In this document: positions 49,297 to 61,956 of the stretch, one piece after another | Layout: every line of letters begins with the position of its first letter | Numbering within the stretch: the first letter of the stretch is position 1 | Source of the DNA: Ichthyophthirius multifiliis | Lineage: Eukaryota; Ciliophora; Oligohymenophorea; Hymenostomatida | Length of the DNA stretch: 64,000 nucleotides | Assembly: GCF_000220395.1 (NCBI RefSeq) | Contig: NW_004086333.1 | Location: forward strand, 1 to 64,000 | Direction of reading: 5' to 3' | Program-made: the position numbers and the translations under genes | Notes under the pieces: model-generated | The model's input: only the letters and a program-made list of their open reading frames with translations | The model's database searches: none | Told to the model about the DNA's origin: nothing

Positions 49297-51231
49297 ATGG
49301 AATCCCTTTAAAAAGGAAACTTTTCATTAAAAGAAAATGTTCATTTACGATTTTAAGAACTTTTCACAGAATTAAAAAAACGAACATAGTATGAAGGGCA
49401 ATTTATACTAGTTTTAGACGAATATGCAATAAAGCTAGTATCTTCATGTTTAAAAATGTCTCATTTGATAAAATTTGGAGTGAGCTAAATAGAAAAGCTT
49501 CATCTAAAACGCAAACGATATTCTAAATTGCAAGCCATATATATATTATCGCCAACAAAAGCAAGCATAGAGCAACTTATATAAGACTTTATACGAAAAA
49601 AGGACAAACCATAGTATGGTAAGGCACATATATATTTAACATCTCGTTTAAGTAAAGAATTACTAGAATCAATAGCAAAACATGAAATTTTAGTGAAAAA
49701 AATAAAAACAATAAAAGAATTAAACCATGATTTTTTATTTATAGAATAAAATGCTTTCCATTTAGATATAGAGAATTCTCTATAGGTATTATATTCGAAA
49801 TAAAATAGCCTAGAAATGGACATTCTTATTGAAAAATCAAGCGAAAAACTCACTACTATTTTTCCTGGATTACTTCGATTTAAGAATTGTAATATTTATT
49901 TTTAAAAAGGAACTCTTTCTGAATAATTTGCGAATTCTTTCAAATTAAAATTTAAAGATTATTATTATTTAATGCAAGATTCAAAAAATAAAATTATAGA
50001 TTAAGAATCAGGAAACGTTCATTTAATTATTTTTGATAGAAAAGCTGATCCTATAACTCCTCTTCTTTACGATTTTTATTATTAAAGTATTATTTATGAT
50101 TTGTTGGACATTGATAATGATACAAATATAGTTGAATATAAAATAAACAAGAAAAACGATCAATAAGAAACAAAAAAAGCACAAATATCAGATGAAGGAG
50201 ATGAAGTATTTATTAAATATAGATATAAGCATATAGCTGAATCATTGGAAGGCATTCCTAATGATTTCTAAAATCTAGTTAATACAAATTCAACAGCATA
50301 AATGGGAAAATGTAATGCGGAAGACCTCGATTTAGATAAAATGTAATAAATAATCAAAGACATGCCTTAATATAATGAACTATTGGGTAAATATTCAATG
50401 CATATGTATTTAATAGAATAGGCTTGGAAGATTTTTGAGGAAAAAGGGCTTAAATAAATTGGAGAATATTAACTTTAATTAGCCACAGGAATAGATGATT
50501 CTGGAAAGAAACTTCAATCGTAAAAGATTGTTAAATAACTCAAAGAAATTCTAGAAAAAAGGGAAATATCAGGTATAGATAAACTTCGAGTTGCCCTTTC
50601 TGCTTATATAGCTATTGATTTGTGTGAGGCAGATAGAAAAACTATTATCTCTTGTTTTACTGATTAAGAAGGTAAGGCCTTACTTAATCTTTCTTGGTTT
50701 GGAATCACATTTACAGATAGCAAAAAAAATAAAAATGTGAGCGAGATTAGAAAATTAGATGAAAAAATTTTAAAGTAAGCCAAAAAAAAACTAGAAGCTT
50801 CTAAATTTGACTTATGTAAACATACTCCTATTAGTGCAATTCTTTTTGAGTAGCTTATTTTTGAAATTATTAATTAAAATAATTAAAATATTTAAGATAT
50901 TGGCTTTGATTCGCTTTATGTAGGTAATTAAAATAGTAAGAATGAAAAAAAAGAAGATAAAAAGAATAATAATATATTGTAAAATAAAAATATGGAACTA
51001 GCAAATCTTTTATAAAATAAAGGCGTATAATAAGAAGATGAGGACTAATTTAAAAAAATGTAAAAAGTAATTGTATTTTATCTTGGAGGAGTTACTTATG
51101 CAGAAATAAGGTAAATTAGAGATGTTTAATAAAAAAATAATTATTCTTTTCCTATTATTATTGGCTCGACTTAAATTATGAATCCTAAACAATATCTTAA
51201 AGCTTTATAATCTATGAATCCTTATTCTTGA
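49297..51231 (+). CDS. Sec1/Munc18-family (SM) protein, 644 aa
   Basis: Binds syntaxins and SNARE bundles to promote membrane fusion. A single intronless frame from the ATG at 49297 to TGA 51231, of normal family length (about 600-670 aa). Domain 1 has ILVLDEYAIKLVSSCLKMSH and AIYILSPTKASIEQLIQDF. Domain 2 opens with NVHLIIFDRKADPITPLLYD, the SM family hallmark DRxxDxxTPLLHDxxYQ. Next comes VFIKYRYKHIAESLEGIPND, then MPQYNELLGKYSMHMYLIEQ and LRVALSAYIAIDLCEADRKT. The C-terminus carries KVIVFYLGGVTYAEIRQIRD and PIIIGSTQIMNPKQYLKAL. This order and the FxxGGVTxxE motif suit the Sec1/Munc18 branch acting at the plasma membrane rather than Vps33 or Sly1, though the branch is inferred. The gene has no frame breaks. 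Confidence 0.94.
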
Positions 51232-51403
51232 TATTAATTTGTTTTAAATATAATTAATAATTCGAATTTTATAAAATATATATATTTTATTTTTTTTGAA
51301 TGTGTTTTTTAAAATTAAATTTTTCTACTACTCCTCTTTTTTTTTCTTTTTTTTTCAACAGAAAATACCGTTTATTTTTTATGGCTATGGCAACATATAA
51401 TTT

Positions 51404-52562
51404 TCATAATTCCTTTATGTATATAAATATAAAAAAATATATATAAAATAATAAATTACTATAGTTATTTTTTCAACTCCAAAAGTTTTAAATCTTTTTC
51501 TCTTTATTAAAATTTAAATTATGATTTAAAAATACTCAAATATATTATTTTACTGTAATTAATATGAATAAATATTGTTTTCAGTATTTAATTTCGATAT
51601 AGTTTCCATGTTTTGTTCTAATGAATATTCATCATCATCATTATATTGAGAATTTACTGTTTTTTTACTCTTTTGTACAGATTCATATGTATTAATTTCA
51701 CTTAATTAATATCTATTAAGTTTAATTATGATAATAAAGTTTATTTATACTATATATATATATAGTTTACTTAAGATTATTTATTTAAAATTAAATCAAT
51801 TTTATTTAATTATCTTTAATTTAAATCTATTTTTTATTAAATTTTAATATTTTATTATTTTTTAAAATAAATAAAATATGTAAACTTCTTTATCATGCTA
51901 TAAATTCTTACTTTCAAAATATTCCTCCAAGTTTAAGTATTATTATCGTAATTTATCATATTCTTCACTTAAAAACTATATTTTTCTATTATTTAGAATT
52001 AACTATAATAATTATAAATTTAATAAATATAAAAATATTAAAGGAAAAAAAAAAAAGTTAAATTTTTAAAATGAAATCACATCTCTTTTTAAAAATAATT
52101 AATTATTTTTTTTCAGTTAATTTATTTAGTTTTTATTGATAAAACTTTTTTTTGCAAATTAAATGTCATATTAAAAAAAATTAATAAATCAAAATTTTTT
52201 AAATAAACTTGAATTTAAAAGGATTAGATGAAATAAAATTAGTTTATTATGCATATAAAATAATTAAAATTAGTATATTATGCATATAAAATTAGTTTAT
52301 TATGACATGATGAAAAATTTAAAATATACGACGTAAACTTAAGTTAAATAATTTAAAAAATAAAACATTATACTTAATTTTATTATTATTATTGTTTTTT
52401 CTTCCAATATTTTATTTCATGTTGTTTGCCATTCAAAATTTAATCAATATCATTTTCGTAGATTTAATTAATTTCATTATGTTTGCTTTTTATTTAAAAT
52501 AATAAACACTTTAATACTTCTAAATATTATTTATTTTACGAATTATATATAAAATCTGACAT
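51404..52562 (-). CDS. Small hypothetical coiled-coil protein
   Basis: The ATG at 52562 starts MSDFIYNSQNKQYLEVLKCL, continuing as IKSKHNEINQIYENDIDQIL, NGKQHEIKYWKKKQQQQQN. A long intron (about 52120-52385) holds direct repeats. Further exons give FLSEEYDKLRQQYLNLEEYF and, after another intron, YESVQKSKKTVNSQYNDDDE, EQNMETISKLNTENNIYSYQ and a likely end TFGVEKITIEL with TGA at 51404. The helices are strongly charged with heptad spacing, so a coiled coil is probable. No family is recognised. It is divergent from the RAP-domain gene and converges on Sec1. Confidence 0.5.
52236..52305. repeat. Short direct repeats within an intron
   Basis: The phrase aaaattagt(t/a)tattatgcatat occurs around 52236 and 52267, with a third partial copy at about 52289. 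It lies in the long intron of the 51404-52562 gene. Confidence 0.6.
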
Positions 52563-52990
52563 TTTTATTTTAAATATAGAATATATTTTATTTTAAACAA
52601 TATATAATAAAAATGCTTAAAAAATAATTTTTTATGAATATTTTAAATTAAAAATCATAAAATAAATAAAAAATGATTATATAATTAAATAAAATAAAAT
52701 TAAATATAAATAAAAATTTATCATTACATAAAATCATAATTCCTATTTAATAACAAAATTTTATTTAATATATAAATTAAAAATAAAAACTAATGATACC
52801 CAAATAAATAATTTTTTATTTTGGATTTTGTTTATTATACAAAAATTAAATTAAAATTAATTTATAAAAATATCTATATTTCAAATAATAATGACATTGT
52901 ATTTTTAACCTATACTAATATAAAAATATATTTTTATCTTTAGTATAAATATTATTTTATTTTAATTTTACTTAATTTTAATTTTAAAGT
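52563..52990. other. Intergenic, divergent promoters
   Basis: 428 bp of A/T-rich sequence between start codons; nothing recognised. Confidence 0.5.
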
Positions 52991-55900
52991 ATGATAAACA
53001 AATTTATTTCAACATAAAAATCAGCAAGCCTATATAAAAATATTTGTAGAAAAGCATTTGCAATAAATAATTTAGATGAAGCTTATTTAAATTTATAATC
53101 TTTATAAAATAATTAAATAGAATATGCTTAAAAATTAAAATAATTGAAATATTTAGAATTAATTGAAGAATGCAAAAATTAATAATTATAAGCATTAGAA
53201 AATTTTTCTCGAAAAAATATTCTTTTTAGGCTTCTTAAATTAGATATTTAATAGAAATAAAATGATTAAAACAATATTCAATAGAGTAAATAAATACAAT
53301 ATATTTAATAAAGCGAGCAATTATAAGACTTTGAAAATATAATAATTAGAAAATAATAAAATATTTTTGAAGATAAACTTAAGCTTTTTATAAATTAAGT
53401 ATTTTAAAATATGTCTTTTTAATCAATTTTAGAAATCACTTAAGTATTATCAAATTAATCTTCGATTTAAAATTATGCTTCTTTTCTTAAGTTTTCATCT
53501 TAGCAAGCTTTAATAACTATATTTAAATTGATTGTATCTGTACATGAATGTAATTATATTTTATATAAAAATAATTTTAACTTTTTTTTGGTTTAAAAAT
53601 AATAGATTATGATATTGAAAATATTAATCTCTTAATGCAATCTTTATATTTAATAAAAAATAATACGAAATTTACTTTTTAAGAAGAAACCATTTTATAT
53701 GAAAAAATAGCTCAAAATTTGCTTAATATAGTTGAACAAGACATTATAATTGTATCTCCTTTACAAATAGGAAGTATATTAGGATATTTTAAATTAATTA
53801 ATCATTAATATAATCAAAAGACTATTAAAATACTATAATAAATATGCTAAAAATTTGTATTTTCTTTTAAAGAACATCTTAAAGTAAATAACCCATTAAG
53901 TTCTTGTGATTATCCAGGAATAGACCTTAGAATTTTAATGGGATTAAGTTTTTGTTAACCAACAGATAATGAAATAATAGAAGTAATTTTATAATCATTA
54001 ATATAAAAAGGATTAAACCAATATGATAAAAGTGCAGTTATAAAAATAATGTAATTTTTAATGCTAAATAATATTCCTTTAAGCGAAGAATTAGCAAATT
54101 AAATAAGAAAAAATCCAAAATTATAAAATGGTTTATCTATAAGAGAAATATATATAATAATTTAATCATTTAAGGAAAGTTGTAAAGATTTAGACCGTTT
54201 TTATTTTAATTTAATGTATTAAGTTATTAATTATACTGAAAATATGAATTCTTTAAATGATTTTAAATAGATTATAATGATTGCTGAAATTTAATTATTT
54301 ATTTTATAATCTAAAATGACTTATCATAAATATTAACATTTAGAAAAATAAACTAATCAAATAATTAATTTAATTAATAATAGTTGTAATGATTAAATTC
54401 TTAAAGAATATGTTATTGATTTGATTTATATTGCTTAAGTTTATATGCCTTATATGGTTAAATTTGACTTATTTTTCCCTAAAATTATTAAAGCCCATGC
54501 TTTTATTAAAGCTTCTGCATAAAATAGACCTTAACTTGCTAGTTTTATTCAAAGAATTATTGAAAAATTTGAGCCTCGTTATGAAAGTTTAAACAGAATT
54601 ACTGAGTTTAATTATTTAGAAATAAACCCTTCATACAGTAATGAATTTAAATAATTAATAAATATTTTTATTAGAAAATTTATTGAAAGTAAGCTTTTAA
54701 GTTACTTTTTAATTACAATGTAATTAGGAACTGTAAAAGGATTATTTAATCAAGTTATTTCAGATGTAAATGATAGGCAATAACTGACAAAAAATTTAGT
54801 AAACTAATTAAATATTTCCTTAGAATAGTAATAGTAAAAATTTCAATTGAGCAATATTTTACTTCTTTGCAGATTTATAAATACTAATCAGGAGCATTTA
54901 CTTGATGAAAGAATAACTGTAAAAACTATTATTCTAGTTTAATAATATATTTTTAATTCTTAAGATAAACTTAGTTTTTAAGAAATTATTGAGTTAGTTT
55001 ATTATTTATCTGGTATCATATAAAATATTTAAGATAATAAAGTGTTCAAGAATAATTTGAATTCCTTTTTTAATAAAATAATTAGAAATTATTATTCTTT
55101 AAATGCTTAGGATTATTAAAGTTCTTAATAAATTGATGAAGGTATTATTTAATATTTTAATTAAAATATATTGAAAAGTAATTCTGAATAATTTAAATTT
55201 TTACCTTAAATAATGCTTAGTCTTAATTTAGAGTTTGATTAATAAATCAAAGAAATTATTTTAAAATGTTTAGTATAGAATTGTAAAATTTGGAATGGAG
55301 AAATTTTAGTAAATAATTTAATAATTTTAAATTAATTAAATCTAGATTGTTTCGAAATATATGAATGCGTTGTAGAAAATATTACAAGTTCATTTATTTA
55401 TTATTTAGAATAATCAGAAATATTATTGAATTATTAAATTTATAAAAATAATAATGTTATAATTAATTTAATAGAAGCATTTACTTAATAATACAAAAGG
55501 TTATATTAAATTTAAATATTTATTTATTATATTTAATTAAAACAAAGGAAAATAAATTTAAATCCTTAGTATGAAATAAAAAATCCAACTAAATTTGCGC
55601 CTTTAAACATATTGGCTTGTTACGTTTTTGATTAATTAAATAGTGAATAATTAGAAGTATATAAAATATATAAATAAATTGATTAAAAATTATTAAATAT
55701 TAAAAGTTATTATTCAATATTTTAGGAAACGAAAGATAAAATTATTTTAATAACTTCGTAGAATTAGTTAATAATCGTATATAAAACTTAAATATAGAAA
55801 AAAATTTCTAATTTATATTAAGCCTTCCATGTAAAAAAATATATATTTTTATTAAATTATTTTTAATATAAGATTTTTTAATAAACGATAATATGTTGAA

Positions 55901-57092
55901 CAAGATTTCTATTAAAATTTCTGAAAAATAATTTACATCTTCTTTTTAACTATTATAACTCCTTAAAAAATTAAATATTTATAACTAAAAATCAACACAA
56001 TTGATAATAGAATCATTAGAAACATAAAATTTATAATAATTTTTAAAAGCATTAGGATATTTTAGCTAAGGGAATATAATAAATAGCTAACAATTAAAAA
56101 TACTATAAAAAGTTTATGATAAATATTAAAGTTAACTTTCATTAAATTAATAATCAAATTTTCATTTTATATTATATTAAAATAATTAATAATCATATTT
56201 TGAATCTGATTATTTTAATAAAATTTAAAACTAATACAATTATAAATATTAAGTTGATTAATAAAATTATACATTAAACAGTTTTACATAATTTAAAATA
56301 TAAAAAGAAAAACAAAAAGTGTAATTTATAGTTTATGTAATTAATTAAAATGAAAATTTCTAAGTATAAAACAAACTTGGATTTGAAACATACATGTATT
56401 TAAATAACTTATAAAGATAAAGACAATATTTTTAAATTGAAAATGTTCCATAGTTTAGTTTATATTTATTTAAATTAATAATTTTAAATATTAACTAACC
56501 TTAATTTATAAAATATGATGAATATATTAACAACAAAAGCAATTCATCTTAATATAAAGCATTTTTATCTGATATTTCTTATATATTAAATAAGCATAGC
56601 CTCGAGTTTCAGATTTAGGGCGAAGGTTTAGACTATTAAGCTAATTTTATTGATATTAATTTGATCAAAAAATAAAATTTTTGTATAATTTTTGTAAATG
56701 ATTATTTATAAAATTAAGATGATTTTAAATTAGGATATATATCTTTGATGAAAATCGAATATTTAAATAAAAATAATTGGAATGTCTTGCCAATCTTTTA
56801 TGAAAGTTTAATTAAAAAAATAATTATTTAGATTACTTAGAAAAGAAAATAATTAATTTTATTAATTAATAATGAAATCTCAAAAAAATAGTAAATATAA
56901 AATAAATTATAAATAATATATATATATTATCATATTTAATATTATTTGAAATTTAATAGAAGAAAAAAAATTATAATTTAATTATAATTCAATAAAAAAA
57001 TATTTTTTTAATAGACATAAACCTTGTATTAATTTTTTTTAAAAATGGAAAATTATTTTAAATTTAAACTTAATAACATAATTTCGTTTTGA
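52991..57092 (+). CDS. Long helical protein with C-terminal RAP domain, probably mitochondrial RNA-binding
   Basis: The ATG at 52991 gives MINKFISTQKSASLYKNICR, a basic, acid-free start typical of mitochondrial targeting. About 1200 residues of helical, repeat-like sequence follow (for example ILMGLSFCQPTDNEIIEVIL; YVIDLIYIAQVYMPYMVKFD; ASFIQRIIEKFEPRYESLN), reminiscent of helix-pair arrays in FASTK/OPR-type proteins. The C-terminus reads FIDINLIKKQNFCIIFVND, LGYISLMKIEYLNKNNWNVL then PIFYESLI, matching the RAP domain (acidic strand, K-x-x-x-L-x-x-x-GW-x-V-x-x-I-x-x-x-x-W/S-x-L). One intron is visible near 53545-53605. One more A at the A7 run 55833-55839 is needed. The tail after about 56890 is low-complexity and the true stop may be earlier. 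RAP proteins process organelle RNA; the role is inferred. Confidence 0.72.
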
Positions 57093-57178
57093 AAAAAATA
57101 ATAGTATAAATATTATTTAAAGTTTCTATTTTATTATTTATCTAAAAAATATATTTATATACTATAATGTTTATTTAA

Positions 57179-59903
57179 TCATTAATAATTTTTTCTACTA
57201 AAAAAAAATATTTTTGATGGATGGTTTTTATCCAATAAATGAGCATTAAATTATTTTTTTTCAAACTCTTATCTACTTTTTCTATAATCAACATAATGCG
57301 CTAAATTATTTTCAAAGTATCTTTTAGACTAATATCCATGATAATGTAATCCTATAATAGTTCCTTCTTTTTCTTCTCCAACTTCTTGTCCATTTACAAT
57401 AATTTTCTTTTTTTAATCATTACATACAAGTAAAACATATGTATTTGCTGATTCAAAATTAATAGCATCAACGTATTATTCATGAATATTTTATATAATT
57501 TCCTTTACCTATTCAAAAAGTATTTTTTTTTCTTCCTAACTAATATATATCTAATTATTCATATGATCATTAAGTAAAGAAGCTGCATGGTGTTCAAAAA
57601 TAGAACTTTAAGTATCAATAATTTCATTTAAATTTCTAGCTCTCTTTACTGATTCTATGGTAGAATATTAAACACTATCGAGAAAGGCATCATCACTCAT
57701 AGAGTTTTTTTCCCATTGTTAAAACTTATTATGTTTTTATTTAGCACCTATATCTGTTAGATTTTCTTTCTTTTGTGCCATAAGTCTTTCTTTACCGGTT
57801 TTTCTTCTAAAATTAAAGCCTGTATTTTGCTTATTAAAAAAACATTATTAGAATTTTCCATATTCATATTTTAGAAAGAAGATTGATTTGATTATTGTTA
57901 TAAAAATTAAATTTTTTTTAATTTTATTCATCATCACTATTTTCATCTTCTTCAATAATTTGTTCGTTTTTGTAATTAAAAAATTATTTTTCATAATCTC
58001 CTAAGAAATTAGACTTTGAAAAATCATAATTTTCTTTAACTTTTATCTTTAATTTATTATTGAATTATCTTGCCAAAGATTACTATGGTCCGAAAATTCT
58101 CGAATTTGTCGCTAAAGCTTAAATAGCATATATTGATTGGTTACCTAAATATGATTTAGAGGTTAATTTATTTACTTTGCTTTTATTTGATTTATTTGAG
58201 TATTATTTTTAAATTACTGATTTTTCTTATAAAAAGTTAATATCTTCTTCCTTTTGGGTACCTTTTTAATTTTAAATACTTTATTTTGTATTTTAATTGA
58301 CTCTACTAGTATTCTTTGAAAAATTTTAAAACTTCGTATGAGAATAATCATTATATTCATCTTCTTCTTGAATATTCTCTAAAGAGGGAATATTTTTTTA
58401 GTTTTCATCAACTTCTATTTCTTCTTCTTCTTCTTCCTCTTCATATTATTGTTGATCTAGTAATTTTTAATCTTATTATAAATCTTCTTTTGTTTTTTTC
58501 TGGGCATATTCATCAAAAGAATACAAATAATAATTGATTTCGTTTTTTGTATCAAACTGAAATTAAATAAGTGCTTGTTAGTAGAATAAGCCATGTCTTA
58601 AATAATTGCTTTTTCTCGAAAATATATTTTTTTGTTAGGATTTTAATTCATCATAGCAATCATATTTATGTTATCTTAATTCCCATAAATTTTAAATATT
58701 AGAAGATTCTTAATTATTTATTCTATTTTATAAAACATTAGAAGTTTAAGATTGTTATTAAATAAATTTATTAAGAAAAAGATTAGATGATTTACTCTAA
58801 TTAATATCATCTGTAAAATTACCCTTTTCTAAATTTTTTAATATCTATTTGCCATATAATTTATTAAATACAACATTTTTGTTTGAATTTTACTCAAAGA
58901 ATTCTTTCATTTTATAATCTTCATCAAAATTCTAATTATTATTTTTTAAATTCTCAAATAATTAATCATTATTATTATTCATTTCCTCAAGTTCTTAAAA
59001 ATATTAAACTGCTAATTTTCTTGTTTTCTTTTATTTCCTATTATATTATCTTTTTTATTTTTCGTTTAAATTCTAAAATTTCAATACATCTTCTTAAATA
59101 TAACAACTACTTATTCTTGAATTACTCAAAGATGCCATTGATCCATTATTATTATTCTGTATATTAATTAAACTACCAATTTGTTTTTTATTTTATTACT
59201 GCGTAAAATTATTAGAAACTATAGGGGATATTTAATTGATTTATTCTTATTCTTCTTCTTCTTCATCACTACTATCTTCATCATTTTCATTTTCATTTTC
59301 TGCTTTTTTCAAATTAATTTTTCTAAAATAACAATTAACCATTTATTAATATTACTAATCATTTTAACTATGAATTGGTTTTTTTATTGTTTTTTAATCA
59401 TTTATTAGCTCTTGATTTTCATTTAATGCAAAAGTAATTTCTTGAGAATTTAAGTTTTATAAACCATTGTCCTAATTAATATATAATGTGTTATTATTTC
59501 TTTCATATTAATATTTTAATTATATATTGCTTTAATCATAATTAAAATTTAAATTTAAAGGCATTTTAACGTGTTCTAATGGTACATAATCAATATATTC
59601 ATGCTTTATTGGTACTTAATAGGCACTTTAATAATTTATTGGCTTTTATATATTTGCTGAGCTTTGAATATGACTTGAATGTACCTGAATATAAAATTAT
59701 AATATTTTTTTTTATATATTTACCATTTAAATGGGTTAATAATTGCCAATTTATTAATGATATCCTTGTTAATACAAATTATGATTATTTTAAATAAAAT
59801 TAGGTTATTAGTAATTTTCAGACTAATAATTTAAAGGAAACTATTCTCGCTAATGAATATAGCTTTGAGAGATAAGTTAACTGTTATTATAATAAGGATT
59901 CAT
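57179..59903 (-). CDS. Long Q/N-rich acidic protein with conserved C-terminal region
   Basis: The ATG at 59903 opens MNPYYNNSQLISQSYIHQRE. After one intron (about 59688-59727) a long polar frame follows. It has acidic clusters (KAENENENDEDSSDEEEEEQ; QQYEEEEEEEEIEVDENQ), MASLSNSRISSCYIQEDV, a basic patch KQKRQYNRKQKKTRKLAVQY, then HKYDCYDELKSQQKNIFSRK. As written, this frame stops at 57864. Two short homopolymer changes (T8 57912-57919; A7 57836-57842) extend it into RRKTGKERLMAQKKENLTDI, helical VKRARNLNEIIDTQSSIF, QVKEIIQNIHEQYVDAINFE and IIGLHYHGYQSKRYFENNLA, ending at 57179. So the apparent two ORFs, only 2 bp apart, are read as one gene of about 900 aa. No family is recognised. Confidence 0.6.
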
Positions 59904-60732
59904 TTTTAAAAAAATATTAATTATTTATTGTATATATTGTAAAATGTATTATTTTTAATTTATATTTTTTGTTAACAAAAAATAAAAATTGAAACTATTG
60001 AAATTATAAATATTATAATCAAAAAACAAATATTAATAACTTTAATAAAATTAAAAATAATTTATATAATCAATAATTATTTTATTATTTAATTTTAATA
60101 ACATTTAAATATATAAAAAAAAAAAATTAATAATTACTGAAAATATTATATATAAATATAATATTTAATTATGTTTTATTAAATATTTTTAATATTAGGT
60201 TAGATTTATTATATTTTTTAATATTATAAATACAAAAAAATTATTATTATTATTTAAAAAATATAATATAATATATATAATAATTATTTTTGATTCTATT
60301 GATTTATTATAAATATTTTTTTATTTAATACATAAGATGTTTCATTTAATTTAAATATTTATTTATATTTATACTAATTTCTATAAATCTAAAATTAAAA
60401 ATATAATATTTAATATCATTTAATTTAATAATTATTCTTTATTAGAAAATAATAAAAATACAGTAATAATAATACTATAATTTAATTATTTTAGATATTA
60501 TTAAGTTTGTTAATAATTTTTATAGCGATTTTTATAAGTATACATAATATTTTATCAAATTTTTATTACAAATATATTTCATTAATTAAATATTTTATAT
60601 AATATTCCATTTATAAATATTTAAAATTTTTATAATTTTAGATTTTACAATTTTAGTTTATAATATAAATTAAAAATTATTTATTTATTATAAAAATTAT
60701 AAAATTTTAATAAAAAAAAAAAGTAAAAAAAT
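59904..60732. other. Intergenic, AT-rich
   Basis: 829 bp of nearly pure A/T between two divergent genes; nothing recognised. Confidence 0.55.
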
Positions 60733-61644
60733 ATGGGTAATTAAAAATCTTCTTAAAGCTCAGATGAATATAAAAAAATAGAAAAAGCAATATAAGTTTT
60801 AAAATAAAAAGGATTCGAAATTGAATAATTAAAAACTGGAAATACATAATAAAATATACTTGATAAAGTTTGCATAGTAAATAAATAAGGTATAAAATAT
60901 GCATTCAAAATAAGATATGTTAAAGATTAAATATAATAATAAGGAATAGAATCTTAAATAGATATACTCAAAGAGCTACTTCATGATAACATAGTTTAAT
61001 ATATAGATCATTTTTACCATAAGCACTATTTATTTTTTTAGATGAAATATTTTTAAACAAATTTGAATTAAATTTTGAAATAAGATTTTTTTAATTAAAA
61101 TGACTCTTTTAAATATAATATTGCTTTAGACATTCTTTCTGGTTTATACTATATTCATAAGCAAGGGTATGCACATAAATAACTAAAAACCTTAAATATA
61201 TTAGTTGATGAATAAAATAAAGTTGCTATTTCAGAATTCGGACTAGATAAAGACTCAAATTATAAAATTAAAAAAAAAGAAATGTCTTTGTAATCTGATA
61301 AATGGTATTTGGCTCCTGAAATCTAATAAAGTGAAGATTCTATACATTATTAATAATCTCAGGAAACTGATATTTGGTCTTTAGGAATTATTTTATTGGA
61401 AATATTTGGATTTAAATTTGCTAGTACTTTAGAATAGATTGAATAACTTGAAACAATTGTTTAATAATTATATAATGAAAACTATTAATGCCTAGAAGAG
61501 GTTAAACCATAAATAGTAAAGTATGAGTTAATTAAAATGATAAAAAAAGATTAAGATAAAAGAGGAAAATTAACAGATTATATAGATTTTTTTTAAAATT
61601 AATAAAAAGAAAATAAATAACAAAAAATAATGAATATTTAATGA
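60733..61644 (+). CDS. Putatively N-myristoylated pseudokinase, 303 aa
   Basis: A single intronless frame, ATG 60733 to TGA 61644, with a protein-kinase fold. The N-terminus MGNQKSSQSS fits the myristoylation consensus (Gly2, Ser6). The ATP-binding lysine is present (YAFKI, Lys59), then LLHDNIVQYIDHFY and the alphaE helix ALDILSGLYYIHKQG. The catalytic loop reads HKQLKTLN at 148-155: Gln150, a TAA codon, replaces the HRD aspartate, while Asn155 is kept. DFG is SEFG, with Glu168 for Asp. The lobe is otherwise normal: WYLAPE (191-196) and TDIWSLGIILLEIFG. The glycine-rich loop is not recognisable. Loss of both catalytic aspartates predicts little or no phosphotransfer. A regulatory or scaffold role at a membrane is inferred. 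Confidence 0.88.
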
Positions 61645-61956
61645 AAAAATATAAATAATATTTAATTATTATTATTTTAAAAATAAATTATTAATTAAAG
61701 GTTAAAAAATAAAAATTTAATTATTCATAATATTAATAAACAAATATTTAATTTAATATAATTATATATATATTTTTTACGTATTTAAAAAATAAAATAT
61801 AAAAAAATAATTGTATATATAATCTATAATAATAATTATTTAATTAAAATATTTTGAAAATAATGACAATAATTTTAATATAAAATTAATTTTTATATAT
61901 TTTTAAAAATAAAATAGATAATAAATATTAATATATATTTATAATTATTACATTAA
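61645..61956. other. Intergenic between convergent genes
   Basis: 312 bp, A/T-rich, nothing recognised. Confidence 0.5.

Noticed and set aside
49500-49853. Minus-strand ORF of 117 aa
   Set aside because: Antisense shadow of the Sec1/Munc18 gene.
6311-57919. Programmed -1 frameshifting as general explanation for the breaks
   Set aside because: Run sequences differ, no slippery heptamer plus structure is shared, and uS17 needs the opposite correction; sequencing error is simpler.
58316-59797. Several plus-strand ORFs, hydrophobic
   Set aside because: Antisense to the long acidic Q/N-rich gene; GAA/GAT codons read as TTC/ATC on the other strand.
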